Shown piece by piece: positions 1 to 9,800 of a stretch of 64,000 bases of DNA (position 1 is its first letter; the number at the start of each line of letters is the position of its first letter). The translations under genes and the position numbers were made by a program. The stretch is from the NCBI RefSeq assembly GCF_900635455.1, contig NZ_LR134116.1:1178001-1242000 (forward strand), read 5' to 3'. The DNA comes from Yersinia intermedia. GTDB lineage: Bacteria > Pseudomonadota > Gammaproteobacteria > Enterobacterales > Enterobacteriaceae. Under the pieces are notes generated by a model. It searched no databases, was not told where the DNA came from, and saw only the letters and a list, made by a program, of their open reading frames with translations.

Positions 1-701
1 GCGCAGAGCAGGCTACATCAACCTTTAAGCATGCTGGCAATAAGTGCGAGGGGACGGCTGAGGCACCATCAACAAGTGCCAAACGCATTGTCTTCTTTGA
101 TCTGGATGGCACGTTGCATCAACAGGACATGTTCGGCAGTTTTTTGCGTTTTCTGTTGCGACATTTGCCGCTAAATCTGTTGCTGGTGGTCCCATTATTG
201 CCGGTGATTGGGCTGGGATTGCTGGCGGGAGGCCGTTGCGCTCGTTGGCCTATGAGCCTGTTACTGTGGGCGATAACCTTCGGTCGGCGCGAAGCGCATT
301 TGAACGATCTGGAATTACGTTTTGTGAATGATTTTCGCCAGAAAGTGACGGAATTTCCCGTGGTCGTGATGCGTTTGCGCCAATATTTGGAGAGTCATGA
401 CGTACAGGTATGGTTGATAACCGGCTCGCCGCAACGGCTGGTGGAACAGGTTTATCATGATTCTACATTTATTCACCGTTTGCGGCTGGTCGGTAGCCGC
501 ATGGCGCGGCGTCATGGCGGTTGGGTGCTACCTTTACGCTGTTTGGGGCCAGAGAAAGTGGTGCAACTGGAACAGCGTTTGGGATCACCGCTGAAACTTT
601 ATAGCGGATACTCGGACAGCAAGCAGGATAACCCGCTATTGTATTTTTGCGAGCATCGCTGGCGGGTCAGTAAAAGCGGCGAATTACAGCAATTAGAATA
701 A
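1..701 (+). CDS. pgpC: Phosphatidylglycerophosphatase C, 5' end outside the window
   Basis: This enzyme dephosphorylates phosphatidylglycerophosphate to phosphatidylglycerol at the inner membrane. The reading frame is open from the left edge, so the true start is upstream of the window or among the first codons. The HAD-family nucleophile motif FFDLDGT lies at about 93–113. A hydrophobic segment rich in Leu, Val and Pro follows (about 150–230), then an ITGSP motif and a C-terminal YSGYSDSKQDNP block of the HAD fold. The protein closely resembles E. coli PgpC (YfhB) to its last residues (GELQQLE). It converges on the DUF2157 gene with a gap of about 40 bp and no clear terminator. The family call is secure; only the start is unknown. 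Confidence 0.92.
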   Translation, partial: AEQATSTFKHAGNKCEGTAEAPSTSAKRIVFFDLDGTLHQQDMFGSFLRFLLRHLPLNLLLVVPLLPVIGLGLLAGGRCARWPMSLLLWAITFGRREAHLNDLELRFVNDFRQKVTEFPVVVMRLRQYLESHDVQVWLITGSPQRLVEQVYHDSTFIHRLRLVGSRMARRHGGWVLPLRCLGPEKVVQLEQRLGSPLKLYSGYSDSKQDNPLLYFCEHRWRVSKSGELQQLE

Positions 702-742
702 ACGTCCATTGAAGTCATTCGCCATGTTAAGCGGTTTGGATT

Positions 743-1792
743 TTAGTGGGTGACGTCATTGTCATGGTGGCCAAGCCGCCATATGCGCTCGGCATGTCGG
801 CCCAATAACCACAAGCTGATGCCGAGCAGCAGGAAGAAAATAGTTTTCGGCATCGCATCCCAGAAGAACTCAAAGAAACGGGTATATAAGTTGATGGCTA
901 GAAACGTTAGGCCAAACCCGCGTAACATAGCATCATCGCGCTTTAGTCCTAGCCAAATAGCCACACTGGCAGCAATAGCAAACAGTAGGCTCCAATGCAG
1001 CAACTCGATCTGGCGCACCTGGTACCAATAGTCCAGGTCACCGTAATTGCCAAAAATAGACAATAACCACAGGGCAATAAACAGATAAAGCAGCCCCATC
1101 GCCTGTGACACCCTATCTAGCCTGCGTTGTGCCAACTGTGGTTGTAATGTCAGTGCCGCTGCACAAAGTAGCAGGCCAAACGCAATAAAGCGTATCGGGT
1201 AGCTCATTCCCAGCCAGTAAGCTCCCCAACCGGACAGATAACCGGTTTCCGCCCCAAACGCATTACCCAGTGACAGCAAGGCAAATAGCCATACCAACGG
1301 CGCACGGCCAAACCAGCCCACGACACCGTAGATGACGGTACCCAAAAGCAGTAATACTGAAATGCGCCCACTACCGTTATCCAGCCACACGCCGAGTTGG
1401 CCGATGGCGGCTGCGGTAAATATTACGCCGAGAAAGAGTACGGCCTCATTACTGTAGATCTTACTGGCGTCTCGCCGGCGGCGGTTAAAGCCCCAACCGT
1501 AAAAAGCGGCGGCCAATATCGCAGTGACCACCACCCGTACCGGGGGATCGAAGCGGAAAAACTGGCTTATCCAGTTGAGCAGGAAAGTATCAGCCATCAG
1601 GCTGCCAATGGCGATAACCAGCGAAGCCAGTGCGGCAAGAAAGGCGTAACCGGCTAATCTGCGCCAGTCAAAAGGTTGAATATCGATATTCTGTAACAGA
1701 CGTTGATGCTCGCCCTCAGGGATAACGCCTTCACTGGCCCATCCACTCAGGGTTTTACGCACCACAGCGGCATTTTTCTTACTGAGTTTCAT
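743..1792 (-). CDS. DUF2157 family inner-membrane protein
   Basis: This is a 349-residue polytopic membrane protein. The first 45 residues are a soluble cap (KLSKKNAAVVRKTLSGWASEG) of the kind that opens DUF2157 proteins. About ten hydrophobic helices follow, beginning near residue 47, with a short basic tail rich in Arg and His at the C terminus. Function is unknown for the family; a small-molecule transporter or a membrane scaffold are both possible. The gene sits alone between pgpC (convergent) and tadA (divergent), so it probably has its own promoter in the 1793–1934 gap. Confidence 0.8.
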   Translation of the reverse strand: MKLSKKNAAVVRKTLSGWASEGVIPEGEHQRLLQNIDIQPFDWRRLAGYAFLAALASLVIAIGSLMADTFLLNWISQFFRFDPPVRVVVTAILAAAFYGWGFNRRRRDASKIYSNEAVLFLGVIFTAAAIGQLGVWLDNGSGRISVLLLLGTVIYGVVGWFGRAPLVWLFALLSLGNAFGAETGYLSGWGAYWLGMSYPIRFIAFGLLLCAAALTLQPQLAQRRLDRVSQAMGLLYLFIALWLLSIFGNYGDLDYWYQVRQIELLHWSLLFAIAASVAIWLGLKRDDAMLRGFGLTFLAINLYTRFFEFFWDAMPKTIFFLLLGISLWLLGRHAERIWRLGHHDNDVTH

Positions 1793-1880
1793 GTGTTTGC
1801 CTTCTCATATTTCTATCCTGCCGGAACATTAACCGATCATTATGGACTGAGCTACTTTATATTGGAGATAGCGGGTATAG

Positions 1881-2480
<600 letters not shown>

Positions 2481-2483
2481 CTC

Positions 2484-2499
2484 GGCCCATCCGTGGGCC
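2484..2499. terminator. Short hairpin between convergent tadA and mltF
   Basis: GGCCCA (2484–2489) pairs with TGGGCC (2494–2499) across a four-base loop. There is no uridine run on either side, so this may be a weak bidirectional terminator or only a stabilising stem. Confidence 0.35.
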
Positions 2500-2531
2500 T
2501 CTCCCTCTACGGAGCCACTGCTGGCAGCATC

Positions 2532-3992
2532 TTAGTTATTGATTGACCAGCCTGGGCCGACAACGGGATAAGCTTTACCCAGTTCTGCTTCGATAGCGGC
2601 ATGTTGGGCTGCTTTTTTCTCTCTTTCCTGCAAATATCCCACCAGACTGACCTGATAACGACGGATGTTTTCGACATAGTTATAAGCCTCATGACCACGG
2701 GCGTAACCATAGGTGGTGCTTGGGTAGTAGCGTTTTTGACTCAACATGGGTAAACGCATTTTTACATCAACCCAACTGTCTGGATTACCATTCTGATTTT
2801 TAGTCAGGCGACGAGCATCCAGCATGTGGCCATAACCTAGATTATAGGCAGCCAGCGCAAACCAGATACGCTCATCTTCTGGAATGGTCTCCGGCACTTT
2901 TTGCATTAACCGCTGCAAGTAAATGGAACCGCCTTTAATGCTTTCCTCAGGATCAACCCGGTCTTTAACCCCTAAACCATCTGCTGTGGCGCGGGTTAGC
3001 ATCATCAAACCGCGCACGCCAGTGGGCGAGGTGGCTTGCGGGTTCCAATGGGATTCTTGATAAGCAATTGCTGCCAGCAGTTTCCAGTCAATTTCCCCGG
3101 CATGTTTTTCAAACAAGGATTGGAAAGCGGGCAACACACTGTCGATGGCTGAGAGGAATGTTTTGGTATCGACATAATCAAAGCTACCGACATGGCCGAG
3201 ATATTTTTCTTCCAGCCGTGCCAGACTGCCGTCTTCAACCATCTGGCTGTAGAAATCGAGCATTGCGGCATACAGGCTGTCATCATCCCCCTTTTGGAAA
3301 TACCAAGTGACTGGCTCTTCATCTGTGACATCAAAAGCAACCGCCAATTGCGGGTGGATGCGTTGCAGTAGGGCGATTGTCACCGAATCACCCAAGGTAT
3401 AGTCAAGTTTGCCGTCCGCGACCTGTTCCAGTAACTCTTTGCCAGAACGATCAATGGATGATCCCCAGTTAAGATCGGGATATTTGCTCTGCTTAAGTTG
3501 TTTGAGGGTGGTCATATGGGCTGAACCAGAGGCGACAATCAACTGACCCTTCAGATCACTGAATGATTTTGGCCGTGGTTTACCCAGTCGATATACTAAT
3601 TGTTGCGAGACTGAATAATAGGCAGGGCCGGTACGCGCCCGATTAAGACGCTCACGGTTATAAATTAGCCCGGCAGCCAGCATGTCTGCATCATCGCTAT
3701 CAAGTGCATCAAACAAGTCATCAATATTATGATGCGGGGTAATGACTAGCTTAACCCCCAGATAGTCGGCAAAACGTTTGGCTAGCTCGTAGTCAAGACC
3801 GGAAGGGCCATCCTTTCCGGTGAAGTAGATAAGTGGTGAGCTAATCGTGCTAACACGTAGCTCGCCACGGGCTTTTATACGGTCTAGTTGTCCTTCTTGA
3901 CTACTGCGCCAGGGAATATTGGGCCACAGCGCGAGGGCCAGAAGTAAGGCAACTACACCGATAACAAAGTAATTTAATTTTATGCGCGTCAA
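2532..3992 (-). CDS. mltF: Membrane-bound lytic murein transglycosylase F
   Basis: MltF cleaves peptidoglycan between MurNAc and GlcNAc, forming 1,6-anhydro ends, and is anchored at the outer membrane facing the periplasm. The 486-residue protein has an N-terminal signal or anchor segment (residues 1–25), then a periplasmic solute-binding type 3 domain (about 43–265), then an SLT domain. The catalytic Glu is in [14 protein letters not shown] near residue 314, followed by the GVRGLMMLT and [15 protein letters not shown] blocks typical of family 1 transglycosylases. Length and order match E. coli MltF (YfhD). It is divergent from purL across 314 bp. Confidence 0.95.
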   Translation of the reverse strand: MTRIKLNYFVIGVVALLLALALWPNIPWRSSQEGQLDRIKARGELRVSTISSPLIYFTGKDGPSGLDYELAKRFADYLGVKLVITPHHNIDDLFDALDSDDADMLAAGLIYNRERLNRARTGPAYYSVSQQLVYRLGKPRPKSFSDLKGQLIVASGSAHMTTLKQLKQSKYPDLNWGSSIDRSGKELLEQVADGKLDYTLGDSVTIALLQRIHPQLAVAFDVTDEEPVTWYFQKGDDDSLYAAMLDFYSQMVEDGSLARLEEKYLGHVGSFDYVDTKTFLSAIDSVLPAFQSLFEKHAGEIDWKLLAAIAYQESHWNPQATSPTGVRGLMMLTRATADGLGVKDRVDPEESIKGGSIYLQRLMQKVPETIPEDERIWFALAAYNLGYGHMLDARRLTKNQNGNPDSWVDVKMRLPMLSQKRYYPSTTYGYARGHEAYNYVENIRRYQVSLVGYLQEREKKAAQHAAIEAELGKAYPVVGPGWSINN

Positions 3993-4178
3993 ATAGTTAT
4001 CTCTCGGCAGCGCTCTTTATGTGTGTGTTGTGAAGTAAGAATCGACATGGTTAAATCCCCAGTGGAGTGGCATTTTGCGCAACAAATCGTCAGTGTGCAA
4101 CTTTATTGCGAGCTTATTTATCTGCTATTCATCTTCTAGAGATAACGACAATTTCTGACGCAATTATTAATAATAGCT

Positions 4179-4194
4179 ACGCAAACGGTTTCGT
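4179..4194 (+). promoter_or_regulatory. PurR operator of purL
   Basis: ACGCAAACGGTTTCGT differs by one base from the consensus PurR box ACGCAAACGTTTTCGT. It sits just upstream of a TATAAT at 4212–4217, so bound PurR would cover the -35 region. This fits purine repression of purL as known in E. coli. Confidence 0.85.
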
Positions 4195-4211
4195 CGGAGG
4201 TTTAGATTCAC

Positions 4212-4217
4212 TATAAT
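4212..4217 (+). promoter_or_regulatory. Probable purL -10 element
   Basis: A perfect TATAAT lies 90 bp upstream of the purL start. The -35 position, 17 bp further upstream, falls inside the PurR box and has no strong match. The rest of the 3993–4306 gap holds no further feature that I can name; it must also contain the mltF promoter on the other strand. Confidence 0.6.
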
Positions 4218-4306
4218 GGCGCGCGTTTTCCCCTGTTTTGCGCCAATAAATGCTGCGCCCAATGAAGTGCTGTTCCAGTCGCTTCGAAGAGAGAGAAACT
4301 TAGATT

Positions 4307-7300
4307 ATGGAAATACTGCGTGGTTCGCCCGCTTTGTCGGCTTTTCGCATTACCAAACTGCTGTCCCGTTGCCTGGATGCTCACCTTTTAGTGAGTGATA
4401 TCTACGCCGAATATGTTCACTTTGCCGATGTTAGCGCCCCGTTAAGTGCTGATGAACACGCCAGACTTCAACGGCTGCTTAAGTATGGACCCTCTCTCCC
4501 TGAACACGCACCGGAAGGGCGTTTGTTACTGGTTACGCCAAGGCCGGGGACCATTTCTCCGTGGTCTTCCAAAGCGACGGATATCGCGCACAACTGTGCG
4601 TTGCCACAGGTTCTGCGTCTGGAACGTGGTCTGGCCTTCTATATTCAAGGCCCAGAGCTGAATGAAAGCCAATGGCAACAATTGTCGGCGCTGCTGCATG
4701 ACCGCATGATGGAAACGGTATTCACCGATTTGCAGCAAGCAGAGCAGTTATTCTCTCATCATCAACCCGCGCCAGTACAACGGGTGGATATCTTGGCGCA
4801 GGGCCGCAGTGCACTGGAGCAGGCCAATATTAAGTTGGGTCTGGCTCTTGCTCCTGATGAAATTGACTACTTGCTGGCTGCCTTTACCGGCCTGGGGCGC
4901 AACCCGACGGATATTGAGTTGTATATGTTTGCTCAGGCAAACTCTGAGCATTGCCGCCATAAAATCTTTAATGCAGATTGGATAATCGACGGTGTTTCTC
5001 AGCCTAAAACACTGTTTAAAATGATCAAAAATACCTTTGAACACACACCGGATTACGTGTTGTCAGCCTATAAAGACAATGCGGCGGTGATGGAAGGTTC
5101 TCAGGTCGGGCGCTTCTTTGCTGCACCTGATAATGGCGTTTATGGTTACCATCAGGAAGCTGCGCATATCCTGATGAAAGTAGAAACTCATAACCATCCG
5201 ACGGCAATTTCACCTTGGCCGGGTGCCGCTACGGGATCAGGTGGCGAAATCCGTGATGAAGGTGCTACCGGGCGTGGCGCTAAACCTAAAGCCGGTTTGG
5301 TGGGGTTCTCTGTTTCTAACCTGCGTATTCCCGGATTTGAACAGCCGTGGGAAGAGAATTTTGGTAAGCCGGATCGCATTGTGACCGCACTGGATATCAT
5401 GACCGAAGGCCCACTGGGCGGCGCGGCCTTTAACAACGAATTTGGTCGCCCGGCGCTGCTGGGCTACTTCCGTACTTATGAAGAGCGCGTCAATAGTCAT
5501 AACGGCACTGAGTTACGTGGTTACCACAAGCCGATCATGTTGGCCGGTGGGATCGGTAATATTCGGGCCGACCATGTACAAAAAGGCGAGATAACAGTCG
5601 GTGCCAAGCTGGTGGTGCTCGGCGGCCCGTCAATGAATATCGGTCTGGGTGGCGGCGCGGCCTCTTCCATGGCCTCTGGCCAGTCAGATGCGGATCTGGA
5701 TTTTGCTTCAGTACAACGTGATAACCCGGAAATGGAACGCCGCTGTCAGGAAGTGATTGACCGCTGCTGGCAGTTAGGTGATCACAATCCGATTTTATTT
5801 ATTCATGACGTCGGTGCGGGTGGGCTGTCTAATGCCATGCCAGAACTGGTCAGCGACGGTGGTCGTGGTGGCCGTTTTGAACTGCGTGACATTCTTAATG
5901 ATGAGCCGGGCATGAGCCCGCTGGAAGTGTGGTGTAACGAGTCTCAGGAACGTTATGTTCTGGCCGTTGCCCCTGCGCAGATGGCTCAGTTTGATGAAAT
6001 TTGCCGTCGTGAACGTGCGCCCTATGCCGTCATTGGTGAAGCCACGGAAGAAAAACATCTGACACTGAATGACCGCCACTTCGATAATCAGCCAATTGAC
6101 ATGCCTTTGGATGTCTTGCTGGGTAAAACGCCGAAGATGCTGCGCGATGTCACCCGCCTTCAGGCGCAGGGTGATGCAGTGCAACGTGCTGAGATAAGCA
6201 TCGCTGATGCGGTCAAACGGGTGATGCATTTACCGGCAGTGGCAGAGAAAACCTTCTTGATTACCATTGGTGACCGTAGTGTGACCGGTATGGTGACGCG
6301 TGATCAAATGGTTGGCCCGTGGCAGATTCCGGTGGCTGATTGTGCGGTCACCAGTGCCAGTCTGGACAGCTACTATGGTGAGGCGATGTCATTGGGCGAA
6401 CGTGCGCCAGTGGCATTGCTGGACTTTGCCGCCTCGGCCCGTTTGGCGGTAGGTGAAGCACTGACCAATATCGCAGCCACTCAGATTGGCGAGCTAAAAC
6501 GCATTAAACTGTCAGCTAACTGGATGTCAGCAGCCGGTCATCCGGGTGAAGATGCCGGTTTGTATGACGCGGTGCGTGCGGTGGGCGAAGAGCTATGCCC
6601 TGCGCTGGAGATTACTATCCCGGTGGGCAAAGACTCTATGTCGATGAAAACCCGCTGGCAGGAAGGTGATGAGCAGCGCGAAATGACGTCGCCGCTCTCT
6701 CTGGTCATTACTGCCTTCGCCCGTGTTGAGGATGTTCGCCATACAGTGACACCACAGTTACGCACCGATAGAGGCGATAACGCGCTGTTACTGATTGATT
6801 TAGGTGCAGGCCACAATGCGCTGGGTGCAACCGCACTGACGCAAGTCTACCGTCAGTTAGGTGATAAACCTGCTGATGTGCGCGATGTACAGCAACTGGC
6901 GGGCTTCTTTAACGCGATGCAGTGCTTAGTAGCCTCTCAGGCTTTATTGGCCTACCACGATCGCTCTGACGGCGGCTTGCTGGTGACACTGGCTGAGATG
7001 GCCTTTGCCGGTCACTGTGGGGTGCAAGTTGATATTCACACCTTGGGTGATGACGCGCTGGCGGCACTGTTTAATGAAGAACTGGGTGCGGTGATTCAGG
7101 TTCGTGCTGAACAACGTGCCGCAGTGGAAAAAGTGCTGGCAGATCACGGTCTGGCAAACTGTGTTCACTATCTGGGCCGTGCTGTTGAAGGTGATAGTTT
7201 CGATATTCTCAGTGGTACTGAGGTGGTATACCGCGAGAAACGCAGTACTCTGCGCTTGTGGTGGGCAGAAACCACCTGGCAAATGCAGCGCCTGCGCGAT

Positions 7301-8197
7301 AACCCTGATTGTGCTGATCAAGAGCATCAGGCTAAACAGGTTGAAACTGATCCGGGCTTGAATGTCCAACTGACCTTTGATCCCGCAAAAGATATCGCTG
7401 CACCCTATATCATCAAGCAGGTTCGGCCAAAAGTGGCCGTATTGCGTGAGCAGGGTGTTAACTCCCACGTAGAAATGGCTGCCGCCTTCCATCGTGCCGG
7501 GTTTGATGCAATCGATGTACATATGAGTGACCTGCTGGCCGGCCGAACTGATTTGCAATCATTCCAGACCTTAGTGGCCTGTGGTGGTTTCTCTTACGGT
7601 GATGTGCTGGGTGCGGGTGAAGGTTGGGCGAAATCTATTCTGTTTAACAACCGGGTTCGTGATGAGTTTGAAGCCTTCTTCCATCGCCCAGAAACATTGG
7701 CATTGGGGGTCTGCAACGGTTGTCAGATGATGTCTAATCTGCGTGAACTTATTCCAGGGGCTGAACATTGGCCACGCTTTGTCCGCAACCTGTCTGATCG
7801 CTTTGAAGCGCGTTTCAGTTTGGTTGAAGTGGCCAATAGCCCATCGCTGTTTATGCAAGATATGGCCGGATCTCGCCTGCCTATTGCGGTTTCACACGGT
7901 GAAGGGCGGGTTGAAGTGCGTGATGCGGCACATCTGGCGCTGCTTGAGCAGAACAATCTGGTGGCTTTGCGCTTTGTGAATAATCTGGGGGAAGTGACTG
8001 AGGTTTATCCGGCTAACCCGAATGGCTCAGCTCACGGGATTACTGCGGTGACTAGCGCCAATGGGCGGGCAACAGTAATGATGCCGCACCCAGAGCGGGT
8101 CTTCCGCACGGTCAGTAACTCATGGCATCCAGAAGAGTGGGGCGAAGATAGCCCATGGATGCGTATGTTCCGTAATGCGCGTAAGCAATTGGGTTAA
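4307..8197 (+). CDS. purL: Phosphoribosylformylglycinamidine synthase
   Basis: PurL catalyses step four of de novo purine synthesis, converting FGAR, glutamine and ATP to FGAM. This is the large single-chain proteobacterial form, 1296 residues. It has an N-terminal FGARS domain, a linker with [15 protein letters not shown], two AIRS-like ATP-binding halves (for example [30 protein letters not shown]), and a C-terminal class I glutamine amidotransferase with nucleophile Cys in [10 protein letters not shown] and a late His/Glu pair in PHPER. The ATG at 4307 gives [15 protein letters not shown], the family N terminus. It is a single-gene unit closed by a strong terminator. Confidence 0.98.
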   Translation: MEILRGSPALSAFRITKLLSRCLDAHLLVSDIYAEYVHFADVSAPLSADEHARLQRLLKYGPSLPEHAPEGRLLLVTPRPGTISPWSSKATDIAHNCALPQVLRLERGLAFYIQGPELNESQWQQLSALLHDRMMETVFTDLQQAEQLFSHHQPAPVQRVDILAQGRSALEQANIKLGLALAPDEIDYLLAAFTGLGRNPTDIELYMFAQANSEHCRHKIFNADWIIDGVSQPKTLFKMIKNTFEHTPDYVLSAYKDNAAVMEGSQVGRFFAAPDNGVYGYHQEAAHILMKVETHNHPTAISPWPGAATGSGGEIRDEGATGRGAKPKAGLVGFSVSNLRIPGFEQPWEENFGKPDRIVTALDIMTEGPLGGAAFNNEFGRPALLGYFRTYEERVNSHNGTELRGYHKPIMLAGGIGNIRADHVQKGEITVGAKLVVLGGPSMNIGLGGGAASSMASGQSDADLDFASVQRDNPEMERRCQEVIDRCWQLGDHNPILFIHDVGAGGLSNAMPELVSDGGRGGRFELRDILNDEPGMSPLEVWCNESQERYVLAVAPAQMAQFDEICRRERAPYAVIGEATEEKHLTLNDRHFDNQPIDMPLDVLLGKTPKMLRDVTRLQAQGDAVQRAEISIADAVKRVMHLPAVAEKTFLITIGDRSVTGMVTRDQMVGPWQIPVADCAVTSASLDSYYGEAMSLGERAPVALLDFAASARLAVGEALTNIAATQIGELKRIKLSANWMSAAGHPGEDAGLYDAVRAVGEELCPALEITIPVGKDSMSMKTRWQEGDEQREMTSPLSLVITAFARVEDVRHTVTPQLRTDRGDNALLLIDLGAGHNALGATALTQVYRQLGDKPADVRDVQQLAGFFNAMQCLVASQALLAYHDRSDGGLLVTLAEMAFAGHCGVQVDIHTLGDDALAALFNEELGAVIQVRAEQRAAVEKVLADHGLANCVHYLGRAVEGDSFDILSGTEVVYREKRSTLRLWWAETTWQMQRLRDNPDCADQEHQAKQVETDPGLNVQLTFDPAKDIAAPYIIKQVRPKVAVLREQGVNSHVEMAAAFHRAGFDAIDVHMSDLLAGRTDLQSFQTLVACGGFSYGDVLGAGEGWAKSILFNNRVRDEFEAFFHRPETLALGVCNGCQMMSNLRELIPGAEHWPRFVRNLSDRFEARFSLVEVANSPSLFMQDMAGSRLPIAVSHGEGRVEVRDAAHLALLEQNNLVALRFVNNLGEVTEVYPANPNGSAHGITAVTSANGRATVMMPHPERVFRTVSNSWHPEEWGEDSPWMRMFRNARKQLG

Positions 8198-8223
8198 GTG
8201 AATCAGCCTTGATTGTGATAACA

Positions 8224-8249
8224 GGGGCATCAGTTGATGCCCCTTTTTT
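8224..8249 (+). terminator. Rho-independent terminator of purL
   Basis: A 9-bp perfect stem, GGGGCATCA with TGATGCCCC around a two-base GT gap, is followed by six T residues. Confidence 0.9.
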
Positions 8250-8288
8250 ACGCATGCTGATAAGGGCTTAAGATATATTCATTTATCT

Positions 8289-8729
8289 TTAATAACTTGA
8301 GTCATACCCCGAGGTCTGATTCGCTAATGTCATATGAAAGGTTTTGCTAGAAATCTGGTGGTCGGTTGCCAATCCTGTAACAACTAATCGATAGTTCCCA
8401 GGCGGCAAATTCACTAAAAACAAGGTCATATTCTTAGAGCGATTATCGATAAGTGTCGCAGTCTGTGTTTTCTCATCATCATATTGATCATAGAGATAGG
8501 TCGTAATTAGCAGGTGTTCAAGCGTTGTTACCGTCATCGGTATCTCACCCGAACTGTTTTCGAGCCAATAATGTGTTTGCACGCCATGTACGGAAAAATT
8601 ATCAGTGAGAATATGACTATTATTTATCAGTATGGGTTTTACCCGTAAATCTTCAAGGGTTATAGGTTGTGCCATTACAGATAAATTGATCAACATAATG
8701 TTGGCGAGAATCATAAGACTGATTTTCAT
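8289..8729 (-). CDS. Small exported protein of unknown function
   Basis: I do not recognise this 146-residue protein. Residues 1–20 (MKISLMILANIMLINLSVMA) look like a Sec signal peptide, with cleavage likely before QPITLED. The mature part has no cysteine, alternates short polar and beta-prone stretches, and contains LPPGNYRLVVTG, a turn-strand motif common in beta-sandwich periplasmic domains. The gene is AT-rich compared with purL. It lies between the purL terminator and the long glmY control region and reads away from glmY. A periplasmic or secreted beta-sandwich protein is my inference. Confidence 0.65.
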   Translation of the reverse strand: MKISLMILANIMLINLSVMAQPITLEDLRVKPILINNSHILTDNFSVHGVQTHYWLENSSGEIPMTVTTLEHLLITTYLYDQYDDEKTQTATLIDNRSKNMTLFLVNLPPGNYRLVVTGLATDHQISSKTFHMTLANQTSGYDSSY

Positions 8730-9030
8730 ATGAGTACCTTCCTAATGATAAGTTGTGCAACTCCACGGCAGATACCTGTGAATCACCTTATGGGCATAAA
8801 CCATTACCAGTGTTTTCTTTTGCTGTACGTTGGCAATTTCTTGTCGGTACCTGAGTCAAGTAATCAACGTGACTCATTCTTGTGAGTTATTAAACATCAT
8901 AATTTATAAAGTAATAATGATTTAAACAGCATGCTTCCAAAGGGAAGAGTAACAGGCAGCCAGAGATACACGGATAATTAAATGCCATCATGACTTTTTA
9001 ACTTGTTGATTCTAAATCACTTTATTATTT

Positions 9031-9048
9031 TGTCGGTAAATTGCGACA
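9031..9048 (+). promoter_or_regulatory. GlrR activator site 1 upstream of glmY
   Basis: TGTC-N10-GACA, the known GlrR recognition pattern, matches exactly. It lies about 230 bp upstream of the sigma-54 promoter of glmY, a normal distance for an enhancer-binding protein. Confidence 0.82.
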
Positions 9049-9062
9049 ATAGCCCGATAATC

Positions 9063-9080
9063 TGTCTCAAATAGGAGACA
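9063..9080 (+). promoter_or_regulatory. GlrR activator site 2 upstream of glmY
   Basis: This is a second exact TGTC-N10-GACA. Its start is 32 bp from site 1, close to three helical turns, so GlrR dimers on both sites would face the same side of the DNA. Confidence 0.82.
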
Positions 9081-9111
9081 TATAAGTATTTGATTTATAT
9101 AATATTTATTT

Positions 9112-9124
9112 AATCAGGGAATTG
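9112..9124 (+). promoter_or_regulatory. Probable IHF site between GlrR sites and promoter
   Basis: AATCAGGGAATTG fits the IHF consensus WATCARNNNNTTR at every defined position, and an A/T-rich stretch precedes it. IHF-induced bending commonly helps sigma-54 activators reach the polymerase. Confidence 0.6.
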
Positions 9125-9125
9125 C

Positions 9126-9143
9126 TGTCGTGAATAGACGACA
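9126..9143 (+). promoter_or_regulatory. GlrR activator site 3 upstream of glmY
   Basis: This is a third exact TGTC-N10-GACA, 63 bp from site 2 (about six helical turns) and directly next to the IHF-like site. Confidence 0.82.
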
Positions 9144-9249
9144 AAACAGCGGTAATTGATAAAAGCTGGCGGGTGACACCTCGGTGATAATCTTCTTAAT
9201 TATTTTATTCTCTTTTTAAATCATAAGTTTAATATTTTTTTGATAAACT

Positions 9250-9265
9250 TGGCACGCAAGCTGCA
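9250..9265 (+). promoter_or_regulatory. Sigma-54 promoter of glmY
   Basis: TGGCACGCAAGCTGCA carries the invariant GG (9251–9252) and GC (9263–9264) dinucleotides separated by exactly 10 bases. The predicted start about 12 bases after the GC coincides with the first base of the glmY-like RNA at 9277. Confidence 0.88.
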
Positions 9266-9276
9266 TTATTACTTAC

Positions 9277-9470
9277 AGTTGCTCATTCAACTTATTATGA
9301 TAGTCCCGCGATTAAGCGGAATATGCGCTTCATAAACCATCGAATGATGCCTAAGACTGGTACCTATCGTCCACCAAACCGATATCGTGTGAATTCACTT
9401 TATCAAACATCGGACGACACGTTGAGTGAGGTACCGCCTATGTCCTGCTGTGATGAATGGTTCATCAATT
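9277..9470 (+). ncRNA. glmY: GlmY small regulatory RNA (3' end uncertain)
   Basis: GlmY is a decoy RNA that binds RapZ and so protects the homologous GlmZ, raising glucosamine-6-phosphate synthase (GlmS) expression. The 5' end, AGTTGCTCATTCAAC, resembles the recalled GlmY/GlmZ start. TTATGA pairs with TCATAA in the first large stem. The later segments CTATCGTCCAC and ACACGTTGAGTGAGGTACC match the conserved central region of GlmZ closely as I recall it. GGTACC at about 9359 and 9430 can close the central stem. The locus between purL and glrK is the conserved one. The 3' end is not clear: a TGATGAA/TTCATCA hairpin (9451–9467) followed by ATTTT is the best candidate. Confidence 0.85.
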
Positions 9471-9481
9471 TTGGACATGTT

Positions 9482-9556
9482 TGGATGCTATTCGTCTCAT
9501 CCTCCCGATGATTGCTTCGGCTTCATCAAACTGGAGACGATGTTTAAGGGCATCCA
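9482..9556 (+). repeat. Nested hairpin downstream of glmY
   Basis: Three successive arms pair: TGGATGC (9482–9488) with GCATCCA (9550–9556), CGTCTC (9493–9498) with GAGACG (9534–9539), and GATGA (9507–9511) with TCATC (9523–9527). The result is a 75-base imperfect palindrome. I do not recognise it as a named repeat family. It could be an RNA structure read through from glmY or a mobile palindromic element. Confidence 0.55.
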
Positions 9557-9567
9557 CATATTCTGCG

Positions 9568-9589
9568 ACGGGGCAATTTATTGCCCCGT
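9568..9589 (+). repeat. Perfect 9-bp hairpin without T-run
   Basis: ACGGGGCAA pairs with TTGCCCCGT around a TTTA loop. It is strong in GC but is followed by TGTC rather than a T-run, so termination would be inefficient. Confidence 0.5.
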
Positions 9590-9598
9590 TGTCACATC

Positions 9599-9634
9599 TA
9601 TACCCGCCATACTTCACGAATTATTCAGGGTATA
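9599..9634. repeat. 36-bp internally deleted ERIC element
   Basis: TATACCCGCCATACTTCA joined to AATTATTCAGGGTATA unites the two ends of an ERIC element, with its whole centre missing. Both outer ends keep the TATACCC/GGGTATA inverted repeat. Confidence 0.7.
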
Positions 9635-9734
9635 TTACGGTCAAAGATAAGCTAAGCTCGCCGTTTTTACTGCAAATAACAATAAAAGCAGGTCTGATGA
9701 TGATATCTGACGATATGGACAAGCAGCCTTAATT

Positions 9735-9770
9735 AAAAGCACTTAGCTCAAAGCCAGGTGCTTTTTTTTT
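9735..9770 (+). terminator. Rho-independent terminator upstream of glrK
   Basis: AAAAGCAC (9735–9742) pairs with GTGCTTTT (9758–9765), and the T-run continues to 9770. It probably ends transcription coming from glmY and its downstream segment before the glrK operon. The 91-codon frame ending at 9732 just before it has no ribosome binding site, and I do not call it a gene. Confidence 0.8.
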
Positions 9771-9800
9771 ATCTCAATCAAGAGACATTGTTCCTGGTAC

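Noticed and set aside
6944..7558. 204-codon minus-strand frame inside purL
   Set aside because: purL is complete and conserved on the plus strand; the antisense frame has no family resemblance or start signals.
9323..9732. Short plus-strand frames of 62, 74 and 91 codons between glmY and its downstream terminator
   Set aside because: They overlap the glmY RNA and palindromic DNA, use different frames, and lack Shine–Dalgarno sequences; RNA structure explains the region better.
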